From Bacteroidetes bacterium ADurb.Bin145 (GTDB taxonomy: Bacteria > Bacteroidota > Bacteroidia > Bacteroidales > VadinHA17), in NCBI GenBank assembly GCA_002070505.1, contig MWDJ01000013.1, forward strand, positions 1-64,000: DNA of 64,000 bases, written 5' to 3'. Position 1 is the first letter of the stretch, and each line of letters begins with the position of its first letter. A program made the translations under genes and the position numbers. This document shows positions 39,496 to 48,004 of this stretch, in pieces. The notes beneath the pieces were generated by a model. It did no database searches, had not been told where the DNA came from, and saw only the letters and a program-made list of their open reading frames with translations.

Positions 39496-40683
39496 TTGAG
39501 AATCTTATCAGAAAAACTTTCGAAATACGATGCCCCGCAGAAAGCAATGCAGGCAGGTATTTATCCCTATTTCAGGGAGATTGAATCGGACCAGGATACT
39601 GTTGTGAAGATCAAGGGAAAAGACGTTCTCATGTTTGGGTCGAACAGTTATCTGGGATTGACTAACCATCCCAAGATCAAGGAAGCTGCCAAAAAGGCAA
39701 TTGATAAGTATGGCACAGGATGTGCCGGGTCGAGATTCCTGAATGGAACTCTCGATATTCATATTCAGCTTGAAGAAAGACTTGCTGATCTTGTGGGTAA
39801 GGATGCAGCACTGTGTTACAGTACGGGTTTTCAGGTAAACCTCGGAGTAGTTTCTGTACTTACAGGACGGACTGATCATGTCCTGCTCGATGAGCTGGAT
39901 CATGCATCAATAATCGAGGGGAGCCGTTTGTCCTTCTCAAAGGTCCTGAAATTTGCACATAATGACATGGACTCCCTCGAAAGTAAACTTAAGAAATGTT
40001 CTTCGGGTACCCTGAAACTGATTGTTGCCGATGGAATATTTTCAATGGAAGGGGATATAATCAAACTTCCCGAGATGGTTCGTCTGGCTGATAAATACGG
40101 TGCCACCATCATGATCGATGATGCGCATTCCATAGGTGTTCTTGGAAAGAATGGATCAGGGACCTCTTCTCACTTCGGGCTGACTGATAAAGTCGATCTC
40201 ATAATGGGTACATTCTCAAAATCGCTCGCTTCACTCGGAGGTTTTATCGCAGCAGATAAATACACAATAAACTATATAAAACATAATTCCCGGTCATTGA
40301 TTTTCAGTGCAAGCATGACACCGGCATCTGCAGCTTCGGTGCTTGCCGCTGTCGACATTATGGTAAGCGAACCCGAAAGGATCAGCCATCTGTGGGAGGT
40401 CTCGAATTATGCTCTCAAATGCTTCAGGGAAGCTGGTTTTGATACCGGGAAATCTGAAACGCCGATCATTCCTCTTTTTATACGCGACGATGTCAAAGCA
40501 CTCATGCTAACCCTGAACCTGCTTGAAGACGGGGTATTTGTTAATCCTGTTGTATCTCCTGCCGTACCGAAAGAAGATTGTCTCATAAGATATTCACTTA
40601 TGGCCACTCATACGAAGGAACAGGTTGATATCTCGGTTGAAAAAATCACAAAGGCAGCTAAAGCGCTGGGGATCTTATCATAA
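39496..40683 (+). CDS. spt: Serine palmitoyltransferase (alpha-oxoamine synthase)
   Basis: PLP-dependent enzyme of 395 residues that condenses L-serine with a fatty acyl-CoA or acyl-ACP to 3-ketodihydrosphingosine, the first step of sphingolipid formation typical of Bacteroidota. It closely follows the Bacteroides-type SPT from the first residues: LSEKLSKYDAPQKAMQAG, then IYPYFREIESDQDT and LMFGSNSYLGLTNHP. The PLP lysine is in TFSKSLASLGGF. The start codon is TTG at 39496; the nearest ATG (39547) would delete conserved N-terminal residues. Related enzymes (KBL, AONS) share the fold, but the N-terminal match favours SPT. A short-chain dehydrogenase follows 82 bases later. Confidence 0.88.
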   Translation: MRILSEKLSKYDAPQKAMQAGIYPYFREIESDQDTVVKIKGKDVLMFGSNSYLGLTNHPKIKEAAKKAIDKYGTGCAGSRFLNGTLDIHIQLEERLADLVGKDAALCYSTGFQVNLGVVSVLTGRTDHVLLDELDHASIIEGSRLSFSKVLKFAHNDMDSLESKLKKCSSGTLKLIVADGIFSMEGDIIKLPEMVRLADKYGATIMIDDAHSIGVLGKNGSGTSSHFGLTDKVDLIMGTFSKSLASLGGFIAADKYTINYIKHNSRSLIFSASMTPASAASVLAAVDIMVSEPERISHLWEVSNYALKCFREAGFDTGKSETPIIPLFIRDDVKALMLTLNLLEDGVFVNPVVSPAVPKEDCLIRYSLMATHTKEQVDISVEKITKAAKALGILS

Positions 40684-40765
40684 AGCATCCGGATTAATAA
40701 TGTTAACTTCCTTTACCGGATAAGTCGTTTCGGAAAAGAAATAAAACATTTGACATTATATCACT

Positions 40766-41575
40766 ATGGGCAAAGTAATTCTGATTACAGGAGTTTCATC
40801 AGGTTTTGGCAGAGAGACAGCCCTGATGCTTTCAGATGCAGGGCACAAAGTATACGGAACTGTAAGAAAACTTCCTGCATCACTGGGAAGTGTTGAGCTT
40901 CTGCAAATGGACCTTACTGATCATGCATCAATCAAAAAAGCCGTTGAATCAATTATCCGGAAAGAAGGCAGGATCGATGTACTTATTAATAATGCAGGTA
41001 TGCACAGCGGAGGCCCTGCTGAAACGACTCCTCCGGAAAATATCAGATTACAGATAGAAACGAATCTCATTGGCACTATTGAACTTACCCGTGAGACAAT
41101 TCCATGGATGAGGAAACAAGGCGGTGGAAGGATAATCAACTTCAGCTCAATAGGGGGTCTGATGGGACTTCCTTTCCAGGCCTATTATTCAGCCGCGAAA
41201 TTTGCGCTTGAAGGCTTCAGCGAAGCGCTCAGGATGGAAATCCGACAGTTCGGTATCGAAGTAGTGTTGATAAATCCCGGTGACTTTCATACAAAAAACT
41301 CGGAGAACCGTCGAAAATTCCTTGCACCATGCGGCCCGGAAGATCCTTACAATAAGCAATTTGATGTATCGCTCAGGATCATTGAAAATGATGAGACAAA
41401 AGGCTGGGCACCACAGAGACTCGCCAGAAAATTAATCAGGATTGTTGAGTGCAAAAATCCCCGGCACAGGTATATCATAGCATCCCCGGAACAAAAGCTG
41501 GCAGTCCTCCTCAAATACATCCTTCCGGGAAAACTATTCAGAAAGATCCTTGAAAGTCACTACGGTATTAAATAG
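40766..41575 (+). CDS. SDR-family oxidoreductase, possible 3-ketosphinganine reductase
   Basis: Short-chain dehydrogenase of 269 residues. The cofactor motif TGVSSGFG is at residues 8-15, NNAG follows near residue 75, and the catalytic YYSAAK lies near residue 145 (Tyr and Lys). Arg/Lys after the second strand (TVRK) favours NADPH. Located directly after spt on the same strand, it could reduce 3-ketodihydrosphingosine to dihydrosphingosine, but similar SDRs act on many sterols and fatty acids. The C-terminal extension (LKYILPGKLFRKILE) is hydrophobic and may contact membrane. Confidence 0.82.
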   Translation: MGKVILITGVSSGFGRETALMLSDAGHKVYGTVRKLPASLGSVELLQMDLTDHASIKKAVESIIRKEGRIDVLINNAGMHSGGPAETTPPENIRLQIETNLIGTIELTRETIPWMRKQGGGRIINFSSIGGLMGLPFQAYYSAAKFALEGFSEALRMEIRQFGIEVVLINPGDFHTKNSENRRKFLAPCGPEDPYNKQFDVSLRIIENDETKGWAPQRLARKLIRIVECKNPRHRYIIASPEQKLAVLLKYILPGKLFRKILESHYGIK

Positions 41576-41698
41576 TGATTGTATAAACGGAATTAGGGGA
41601 TATTTTATTTAATGACCCGGTTGTAATACGATCCGAATGTGAAGGCAATTTAACAACAAATAAATTATTTCAGGTTAATGTTTGTTTTATAAAAAATA

Positions 41699-41726
41699 GT
41701 ATTACTTTTACAAAAATTTGTGTTAC
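41699..41726. promoter_or_regulatory. Candidate NikR operator in front of nikR
   Basis: On the plus strand the two half-sites are GTATTAC (41699-41705) and GTGTTAC (41720-41726), 14 bases apart, ending one base before the nikR ATG. Read on the other strand this is GTAACAC-N14-GTAATAC, the same half-sites, order and spacing as the site before the TonB receptor (42148-42175). The half-site type and spacing resemble the GTGTTAC-N13/14-GTAACAC sites described for NikR. A -7-like AAAATTTG box overlaps the site, so binding would block transcription. Confidence 0.6.
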
Positions 41727-41727
41727 T

Positions 41728-42129
41728 ATGAGCGTGGTAAGATTCAGTATAAGTCTGGAAGAGGAACTGCTCAGGGAACTTGACCAGTTTGCAAAGGATA
41801 ACAGTTTTGCCAACCGTTCACAGGCCTTAAGGAATCTTATTGAAAAGAATATAGTTGAGAAGAAATGGCATTGCAATAATGTCGTTGCAGGAGCCATAGT
41901 AATGATATACGATCATCATAAAAAGGATATTCTCACAAAACTGAACAAATTACAGCACGATAATCATGAAGTCATTCTTTCTTCCCAGCACTATCATCTG
42001 AGTCATGATATCTGTCTTGAAATAATTGCCGTAAAAGGGCTGGCTAAAAAGCTTACTGATTTATCAGAGAAACTTATCAGCATCAAGGGTGTCAGACATG
42101 GGAAGCTGCTCATGAGTAAAACTGATTAA
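41728..42129 (+). CDS. nikR: Nickel-responsive transcriptional regulator
   Basis: Ni2+-sensing repressor of 133 residues. The N-terminal ribbon-helix-helix DNA-binding domain is VRFSISLEEELLRELDQFA and the next two helices. The C-terminal ACT-like domain holds the nickel site: His77, His88, His90 and Cys96, the same spacing as in Escherichia coli NikR (His76, His87, His89, Cys95). The protein is therefore expected to bind nickel and DNA as a tetramer. Its gene starts only one base after a candidate operator, so the transcript is leaderless or nearly so. The TonB receptor begins 54 bases after its stop codon behind the same type of operator. Confidence 0.93.
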   Translation: MSVVRFSISLEEELLRELDQFAKDNSFANRSQALRNLIEKNIVEKKWHCNNVVAGAIVMIYDHHKKDILTKLNKLQHDNHEVILSSQHYHLSHDICLEIIAVKGLAKKLTDLSEKLISIKGVRHGKLLMSKTD

Positions 42130-42147
42130 TTTTTTTTTAAAATACAA

Positions 42148-42175
42148 GTAACACATTTTTGTTAATTCGTAATAC
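42148..42175. promoter_or_regulatory. Second candidate NikR operator, before the TonB receptor
   Basis: GTAACAC (42148-42154) and GTAATAC (42169-42175) with a 14-base spacer, eight bases before the receptor's ATG. The half-sites match those of the site in front of nikR exactly when that one is read on the minus strand. A -7-like CATTTTTG box (42154-42161) falls in the spacer. Confidence 0.6.
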
Positions 42176-42183
42176 TAATTGAA

Positions 42184-44016
42184 ATGAAAAAAACACCAGG
42201 CACATTGATCTTTTTTTTATTTATCTCATCAATTCTATATTCACAGGAAAATATACGTTCCATACTTCAGGATACAGTAAACCTGGATGAAGTTGTCATA
42301 ACAGGGACCACGGTGAAAGTTAACAGGAATAATGTTCCTATGGCCGTATCGGTAGTAAGTCCAAGACAGATAAATGAAAGTGTTGAGACAGCTCTTCTGC
42401 CGGTACTTAACGGAAGGGTTCCCGGACTATTCATTACAGAGCGTGGAATAATGGGATTTGGGGTTTCGACAGGAGCTGCGGGGCAGATATCAATCAGGGG
42501 AATAGGGGGAAGCCCGACGACCGGCGTGTTGATGTTAATTGATGGCCATCCTCAATTTATGGGAATTTTCGGTCACCCTCTTCCCGACTCATATGTGGCT
42601 TCTGATGTTGAAAAAGTTGAAGTAATAAGAGGACCTGCCTCCATCCTTTACGGATCAAACGCCATGGGTGGTGTAATAAATATAATCACCAGGAAACAGA
42701 AGGAAGATGGATTTAATGCAAATGCGCATCTGATGTATGGTTCTTACAATACACAGAAATATATGGCATCTGCGGGATATAAAAAAAATAATTTCAGTGC
42801 CTTCCTTTCAGTAAATCATGACCGGACAGACGGGCACAGGGCCAATTCGGATTTTGCTATAACCAATGGTTATGTTAAACTTGGGTATGATCTTAACAGG
42901 TATCTCGATCTTTCAGCAGATATTAGTTTAGCAAACTTCGATGCAACAGATCCGGGACCTGACACTATAAATGCCAAACCCGGGAACAGCCTGGATATTA
43001 CGAGAGGTTACTGGTCAATTACAATGAACAATAACTTTGAAAAATACTCAGGCACTTTCAAACTGTTTTACAATTTCGGAGAGCACAGGATATCAGACGG
43101 ATTCCATTCGAACGATGCCAATTACGGTATTAATATCTATGAAACCGCCAGATTGTTCAAAGGAAACACCCTGACAGTGGGAGCCGATTATCTTGTTTAT
43201 GGTGGTAATGCTGAGAATGAAAAATACAACACATTCATCACTGATACTTCTATTTATGATGCAGGTGTTTACGGATTCATGCAACAAAAGATTTTTGACA
43301 ATATCACTGTGAATGCAGGTCTGCGGTTTCAAAAGCACAGGACTTACGGTACTGAATGGATCCCATCCGGAGGATTAGCCTGGAGATTGTTCGAAAATAC
43401 AACCTGGAAAGCTTCCATATCAAAAGGATTCCGCTCTCCCACTCTCAGGGAGCTTTTCATCTGGAATCATAACGTGAATCTTCGTCCCGAAACTGTAATA
43501 AGCTATGAAACCGGGATAATACAGTCCTTCCCGGCAAAAAGCCTGAAGCTTGAACTGACAGGTTTCATTGTTACCGGAAATGACATGATCATTACTGTAC
43601 CCATGCAGGGATTGCAGAATGCTGGAGAGGTCAATAACAAGGGAATTGAACTCGCAGTAAATGCAGTTCCTGTTGAAAACCTCGCAATCGATCTGACCTA
43701 CTCATATACAAATATGAAGTATCCTGTATATGCCACTCCCAGGAATAATTTATTTGTAAGTGCAGATTACAGCTTCAGCAAATTCAGGTTCATGCTGAGT
43801 TCACAGTTCATAGATCATCTTGACAGTGATCCGTCAACTACAGTCGAATCATTTGAAACATATACGTTGCTTAATTCAAAGATCTCTTATCAGGTAGTGA
43901 AATGGGGTGAATTGTTCATCAGTGCGGAGAATCTCCTCAATCAGAAATATGAAACGAACAGGTATTACACAATGCCGGGAGTGACATTATTCGGAGGTTT
44001 CAAAATAAGATTGTGA
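42184..44016 (+). CDS. TonB-dependent receptor, probable nickel uptake
   Basis: Outer-membrane receptor of 610 residues with Sec signal peptide (ILYSQ end). The N-terminal part has a TonB-box-like region (DTVNLDEVVITG), then the plug domain with IRGIGGSPTTGVLMLIDGHP and VEVIRGPASILYGSNAMGGVINIITRK, typical of this family. The rest is a 22-strand barrel ending GVTLFGGFKIRL, with the aromatic/charged ending common for outer-membrane insertion. It shares nikR's operator-like sequence, so it is likely repressed by nickel-loaded NikR and takes up nickel, perhaps as a chelate. By sequence alone a cobalamin- or siderophore-type ligand is possible. Confidence 0.85.
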   Translation: MKKTPGTLIFFLFISSILYSQENIRSILQDTVNLDEVVITGTTVKVNRNNVPMAVSVVSPRQINESVETALLPVLNGRVPGLFITERGIMGFGVSTGAAGQISIRGIGGSPTTGVLMLIDGHPQFMGIFGHPLPDSYVASDVEKVEVIRGPASILYGSNAMGGVINIITRKQKEDGFNANAHLMYGSYNTQKYMASAGYKKNNFSAFLSVNHDRTDGHRANSDFAITNGYVKLGYDLNRYLDLSADISLANFDATDPGPDTINAKPGNSLDITRGYWSITMNNNFEKYSGTFKLFYNFGEHRISDGFHSNDANYGINIYETARLFKGNTLTVGADYLVYGGNAENEKYNTFITDTSIYDAGVYGFMQQKIFDNITVNAGLRFQKHRTYGTEWIPSGGLAWRLFENTTWKASISKGFRSPTLRELFIWNHNVNLRPETVISYETGIIQSFPAKSLKLELTGFIVTGNDMIITVPMQGLQNAGEVNNKGIELAVNAVPVENLAIDLTYSYTNMKYPVYATPRNNLFVSADYSFSKFRFMLSSQFIDHLDSDPSTTVESFETYTLLNSKISYQVVKWGELFISAENLLNQKYETNRYYTMPGVTLFGGFKIRL

Positions 44017-44086
44017 TTTTATTTCACAAATTTTCTTCAATAGTAAATAATAATCTATAAAATATTAAATTTGCCAGTTCAATAAA

Positions 44087-44159
44087 CGGCCCGTAGCTCA
44101 GCTGGCAGAGCACGTGACTCTTAATCATGGGGTCGAGGGTTCGATTCCCTCCGGGCCGA
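44087..44159 (+). tRNA. tRNA-Lys (anticodon CTT)
   Basis: A 73-base cloverleaf. The acceptor stem is CGGCCCG (44087-44093) paired with CGGGCCG (44152-44158), then discriminator A at 44159. The D arm begins GCTCAGCTGGCAGAGC; the anticodon loop is CTCTTAA with CTT; the T arm is GAGGG-TTCGATT-CCCTC. No CCA is encoded. It lies between the TonB receptor and the MFS transporter with no integrase gene nearby. Confidence 0.95.
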
Positions 44160-44252
44160 CAATCAGAATCTTTTTATCTATGGGGATAAAAGAAATCCGG
44201 GCTTCCTCATCTCCTTTATTCAAGACTCAGAATATTTTTTACGGATACGAAC

Positions 44253-44299
44253 TCATCTAAACAGATAAATTAGATGATAATCGAATTTTAATATATTTG
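44253..44299 (+). promoter_or_regulatory. Promoter of the MFS sugar transporter with an inverted repeat
   Basis: TATATTTG at 44292-44299 matches the -7 box exactly. A 7-base inverted repeat, TCATCTA (44253-44259) and TAGATGA (44271-44277), with an 11-base centre, lies where the -33 region should be. It could be an operator for a sugar regulator. A TTTG at -33 is not seen. Confidence 0.4.
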
Positions 44300-44319
44300 T
44301 AAATTTAATATTAGAAATT

Positions 44320-45975
44320 ATGACACCTGAAACCACGTCTGCCAAGACCGCAGGAACTTTAGCTAAGAAAGGTAATCCTGTTTACATTATTGCACTGACC
44401 ATGGTTGCCACATTAGGCGGCCTGTTATTCGGTTATGACACTGCTGTAGTAAATGGCGCTGAACAGTCTCTTGTAGAGCTTTTTATAACAAAGATGCTCG
44501 ATCCGGCGAATCATGCTTATGCTGTAACAATAATCAGTGAGTACAGAATATTGCTTGCGATCTCGATATTTGTTGTTGTCACTATTATTTCGGCTCAGGT
44601 AGTGAGGCTGCTGGGCGTTAAGAAAGGAGCTATTACTGTCGGAGTAATGTTTCTTCTCGTAATATTATGGGCAGTAAGATTTCTGAGTAAAGCAATCCCT
44701 ACCGACCAGGCTGAACTGCAGGCTACTGCTGATGTTTTAAAAGGATTCGTCGTTGCATGTGCATTAATAGGTTGTATCATAGGAGGTGCTCTTTCCGGTT
44801 TCATATCAAAATCATTAGGCAGGAGGAACGGACTTATAGTTGCTGCTGTAGCATTCCTGCTTTCGGCAATCGGCGCCTGGAAGCCCGAAACTTTCAATTT
44901 ATTCGGAACGCTTCCCGTTTTTTCATTCTTTTTCTGGAGGATCATAGGAGGTATTGGTGTCGGTATCGCTTCGATGATCTCACCGATGTATATTGCTGAA
45001 ATAGCTCCTGCAGAAAGCAGGGGTAAGCTTGTATCATTTAACCAGTTTGCGATCATTTTCGGAATGCAGGTCATATACTTCGTCAATTATTTTATAGCAA
45101 GGCAGGGAAACCAGGACTGGCTTATAAGCGAAGGATGGAGATGGATGTTCTTCTCCGGGGCGATCCCCGCAGGCTTATTCCTTATCCTCCTTATTTTTGT
45201 CCCTGAGACTCCGCGTTTCCTTGTAATGAAAGGGAAGGAAGACAAAGCCTTGAAATTACTCGGTAAAGTATCAGGATCCGACAGGGCTCCGGGCATCTTG
45301 CACGAAATCAGAGAAACTCTTGTTGAAAAGAATGCTCCCTGGCTCTCATTTGGATTTTTTGTCATCTTCATTGGTATCATGCTTTCTGTTTTCCAGCAAT
45401 TTGTGGGGATAAATGTGGTCCTGTACTACGCAGGAAATATATTCAGGAACATGGGAGCCTCAACCAACGCCTCTCTTCTGCAAACGATATTTGTAGGTAC
45501 AGTTAATCTTACCTTCACAGTTGTGGCTATACTTACGGTTGATAAATTTGGAAGGAAACCACTTATGATAATCGGTGCTCTGGGAATGGCAGTCAGTATG
45601 TTCTGTCTCGGATTTTCCTTCTCTACTCATAATGAAGGCATTCTGGCTCTCATATTCATGCTTACGTATGTTGCATTCTTTGCCATGAGCTGGGGTCCTG
45701 TTACATGGGTTCTTTTGTCCGAGATATTTCCTAACAGCATTCGTGGCGCAATGTCAATAGCTGTATCAGCACAGTGGCTTGCAAACTGGCTCGTCTCAAC
45801 AACATTCCCGATATTGAATGACAACCAGAAGCTTACCCAGCTGTTTAACCATGGATTTTCATACTGGATCTACGGATTGATGGGGATAATTGCTGCATTG
45901 TTCATATGGAAATGGGTACCTGAGACAAAAGGCAAAACGCTTGAGGATATAGAAAAGTTATGGAAGAAAAAATAA
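44320..45975 (+). CDS. xylE: MFS sugar:proton symporter, XylE-like
   Basis: Inner-membrane transporter of 551 residues with twelve helices, of the sugar-porter group of the major facilitator superfamily. Family landmarks are GGLLFGYDTAVVNGAEQSL in helix 1, the GRR-type loop (KSLGRRNG), PMYIAEIAPAESRGKLV, the FVPETPRFLVMKG loop, QQFVGINVVLYY, and the C-terminal PETKGKTLEDIE. XylE-type transporters move D-xylose, sometimes also arabinose or glucose, with protons. The loop between helices 1 and 2 is longer than in E. coli XylE, as usual in Bacteroidota. No link to the xylAB genes 3 kb away on the opposite strand is shown except the likely shared substrate. Confidence 0.85.
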   Translation: MTPETTSAKTAGTLAKKGNPVYIIALTMVATLGGLLFGYDTAVVNGAEQSLVELFITKMLDPANHAYAVTIISEYRILLAISIFVVVTIISAQVVRLLGVKKGAITVGVMFLLVILWAVRFLSKAIPTDQAELQATADVLKGFVVACALIGCIIGGALSGFISKSLGRRNGLIVAAVAFLLSAIGAWKPETFNLFGTLPVFSFFFWRIIGGIGVGIASMISPMYIAEIAPAESRGKLVSFNQFAIIFGMQVIYFVNYFIARQGNQDWLISEGWRWMFFSGAIPAGLFLILLIFVPETPRFLVMKGKEDKALKLLGKVSGSDRAPGILHEIRETLVEKNAPWLSFGFFVIFIGIMLSVFQQFVGINVVLYYAGNIFRNMGASTNASLLQTIFVGTVNLTFTVVAILTVDKFGRKPLMIIGALGMAVSMFCLGFSFSTHNEGILALIFMLTYVAFFAMSWGPVTWVLLSEIFPNSIRGAMSIAVSAQWLANWLVSTTFPILNDNQKLTQLFNHGFSYWIYGLMGIIAALFIWKWVPETKGKTLEDIEKLWKKK

Positions 45976-46056
45976 CTATTTAAAAATAATATTGAAGTAA
46001 CAGTCAGGATTACTTATTAAAATAAAAGTTTAATTCGGCTGACAGAACTTTAAGTG

Positions 46057-46096
46057 GAAGCAACCGGGGAACGAATCCCCGGTTGCTTCATTTTTA
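46057..46096 (+). terminator. Intrinsic terminator after the MFS transporter gene
   Basis: A perfect 14-base stem, 46057-46070 with 46076-46089, closes a 5-base loop (ACGAA) and is followed by ATTTTTA. It lies 81 bases after the transporter stop. Confidence 0.9.
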
Positions 46097-46184
46097 TACT
46101 CATTATTTACAAATCCCTTTAATCAGAGTTAATGATTTCCCAGGCAATTTCGTAATTTTATAAAGTAATCTTAAAAACCGACAA

Positions 46185-46697
46185 ATGAGACAGCTAAGGT
46201 CAGGGATATTACTCGCAGGTATTATTTTCAGTATTTTTTCCTGCCGGGATTCACGCGTATCAGACAATTCAGCATTTAATCCGGTAATAGAGAGGGAGAT
46301 TGTCAATAAGGTCATCCATAATGCAATCTGCTGGGCAATGACAAAGGATACCACGACACTCTTCAGCACCTTTGTACCTGATTCCAGCCTGTTTATTTTC
46401 AGTCCTGATTCCGCATCAACCTTAAGCGGTTTCAGGTCAATCCGGGAGCTTGCGGAGGATGTATGGATGACAGATCATTTCAGGGCTCTGGAGTGTAATG
46501 TCAGGGATATGAGGATACAATTCAGCAGGAGTGGTGAAACAGCGTGGTATTCATGTTATCTTGATGATATCAGTGAGTGGGATGGCCGGAGGTCGGGCTG
46601 GTTGAATGTACGCTGGACCGGGGTACTTGAAAAGAGGGATGGCAGGTGGCTGATAATGCAGATGCATTTTTCATATCCTGAGGAGAGGTTCAGATAG
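46185..46697 (+). CDS. SnoaL/NTF2-like lipoprotein
   Basis: A lipoprotein of 170 residues (lipobox SIFSC, Cys20) with an NTF2/SnoaL-like cone fold. The family's C-terminal signature NVRWTGVLEKRDGRWLIMQM is clear, along with the FVPDSSLFIFSPD segment. Proteins of this fold often lack catalysis and bind small molecules or act as subunits. The function cannot be given. It stands alone between two intergenic regions of about 210 and 280 bases. Confidence 0.7.
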   Translation: MRQLRSGILLAGIIFSIFSCRDSRVSDNSAFNPVIEREIVNKVIHNAICWAMTKDTTTLFSTFVPDSSLFIFSPDSASTLSGFRSIRELAEDVWMTDHFRALECNVRDMRIQFSRSGETAWYSCYLDDISEWDGRRSGWLNVRWTGVLEKRDGRWLIMQMHFSYPEERFR

Positions 46698-46977
46698 AAT
46701 CCTTTGGTTATTTCAAATATGACTGATTCTCATTTACCATAATATTGTATTTACTATAATTTTTTATTTACATAATTTTATCAAATAATTATTATCACTA
46801 TTTACTTATTTTTTGTATATAATTTAATCTCTTATTTAATTTTTTTTCTTAAATGCTATATTTTATCAGATACAATTTATTATCTTTACCGAGTGTTATT
46901 TGTTTTAATACCCGTCATCCTTATCCTCTTATCTGACCTTAGTAAACCAAATGCCGTAATCCAAATAATCACTCAAA
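46698..46977. other. Very AT-rich region upstream of perR, possible PerR box
   Basis: A 280-base stretch, among the most AT-rich in the window. AAATAATTATTATCA at 46783-46797 matches 12 of 15 positions of the classical PerR box TTATAATNATTATAA, but in such AT-rich DNA a chance match is easy. No gene is present. Confidence 0.3.
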
Positions 46978-47400
46978 ATGGCAAATAATACCGTTATCCG
47001 AATCCTCGCCGAAAATAACCTTAAAATAACCCCCCAGAGAACCGCCGTACTGGAGGTCGTACTTAGCCTCGATACCCACCCTACAGTAGAAGAAATAGCA
47101 CAATATCTCAGACTTAACTATCCCCACGTTCCAATCGGTACCGTTTATAAAATCCTTGAGAAATTTGTGGAACTCGGAATCATCGAAAAAGTCAAAACAG
47201 ACGATGGCTTGATGAGATACGATGCCGTCACAGAAAATCATCACCACCTTTATTCACCCGATTCAAAACGCATTGAAGATTATTATGACGATGAACTCCA
47301 TAATATCCTGGATAACTATCTGAAAAAGAAGAAAATACCTAATTTTGAAGTGAAAGACTTCAGGCTACAGATAATAGGAACATTCAAAGAAAAAAAATAA
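46978..47400 (+). CDS. perR: Fur-family transcriptional regulator, PerR-like
   Basis: Metal-dependent repressor of 140 residues. The winged-helix recognition segment GTVYKILEKFVELGIIEKV is present, as is the regulatory metal site of the PerR type: Asp in MRYDAV, His residues in ENHHHLY and the acidic IEDYYDDE. The protein contains no cysteine, so the CxxC structural zinc sites of Bacillus PerR are missing. It is the first gene of a peroxide-defence operon (Dps-like ferritin, peroxiredoxin, OsmC), which supports a PerR role rather than Fur. Gaps to the next genes are 62, 41 and 26 bases. Confidence 0.82.
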   Translation: MANNTVIRILAENNLKITPQRTAVLEVVLSLDTHPTVEEIAQYLRLNYPHVPIGTVYKILEKFVELGIIEKVKTDDGLMRYDAVTENHHHLYSPDSKRIEDYYDDELHNILDNYLKKKKIPNFEVKDFRLQIIGTFKEKK

Positions 47401-47462
47401 ACTGATTAAATTTATTACCTGATCAAAGCATCTAAATTATAACCAATTTAATTATAACTATT

Positions 47463-47963
47463 ATGGCAGAAATTGGAAGATCAATCGTAAAAATGAATGT
47501 TGATGAACTAATCAACCTTCTGAATAAAGCCCTCTCCGATGAATGGCTGGCTTATTACCAGTACTGGATAGGAGCTAAGGTCGTAAAAGGTCCTATGAAG
47601 GATGCCGTTATTTCAGAGCTGGACCTTCATGCAACCGAGGAACTTACTCATGCACAATTACTTGTAACCAGGATCATACAGCTCGGAGGAACCCCTGTGC
47701 TGAACCCGGAGAATTGGTTCAAACTTACCAATTGCGGTTATGATGCTCCTGAAGATCCCTACGTCGAAGAAGTCCTGAACCAGAACATAAAAGGCGAACA
47801 GTGTGCAATCCGGACTTATAGTAAGCTAATGGATCTGACTAAAGAGGCTGACCCTGTCACCCACGATATCATCCTCCAGATCATTACCGATGAGGTCGAG
47901 CATGAAGAAGATCTCGTCGCACTCAAAGAGGACCTTGATCTGATGCTCCTCAGAAGAAAATAA
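47463..47963 (+). CDS. Dps-like (DPSL) ferritin
   Basis: Four-helix ferritin-like protein of 166 residues of the Dps-like (DPSL) type known from Sulfolobus, Pyrococcus and Bacteroides fragilis. Ferroxidase ligands are in DEWLAYYQYW, HATEELTHAQLL (Glu and His) and ITDEVEHEEDL. Two cysteines (LTNCGYDA and GEQCAIRTY) are placed as in DPSL proteins, where they form a disulfide close to the metal site. These proteins use hydrogen peroxide to oxidise and store iron in 12-subunit shells. Context with a PerR-like gene and a peroxiredoxin supports an antioxidant role in the cytoplasm. Confidence 0.85.
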   Translation: MAEIGRSIVKMNVDELINLLNKALSDEWLAYYQYWIGAKVVKGPMKDAVISELDLHATEELTHAQLLVTRIIQLGGTPVLNPENWFKLTNCGYDAPEDPYVEEVLNQNIKGEQCAIRTYSKLMDLTKEADPVTHDIILQIITDEVEHEEDLVALKEDLDLMLLRRK

Positions 47964-48004
47964 ATAATAAACATAGTTCAATTATAAACATAAATCTATT
48001 TATC

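Noticed and set aside
44087-44159. tRNA-Lys as an integration site
   Set aside because: No integrase nearby and no duplicated tRNA 3' end was noticed in the flanks.
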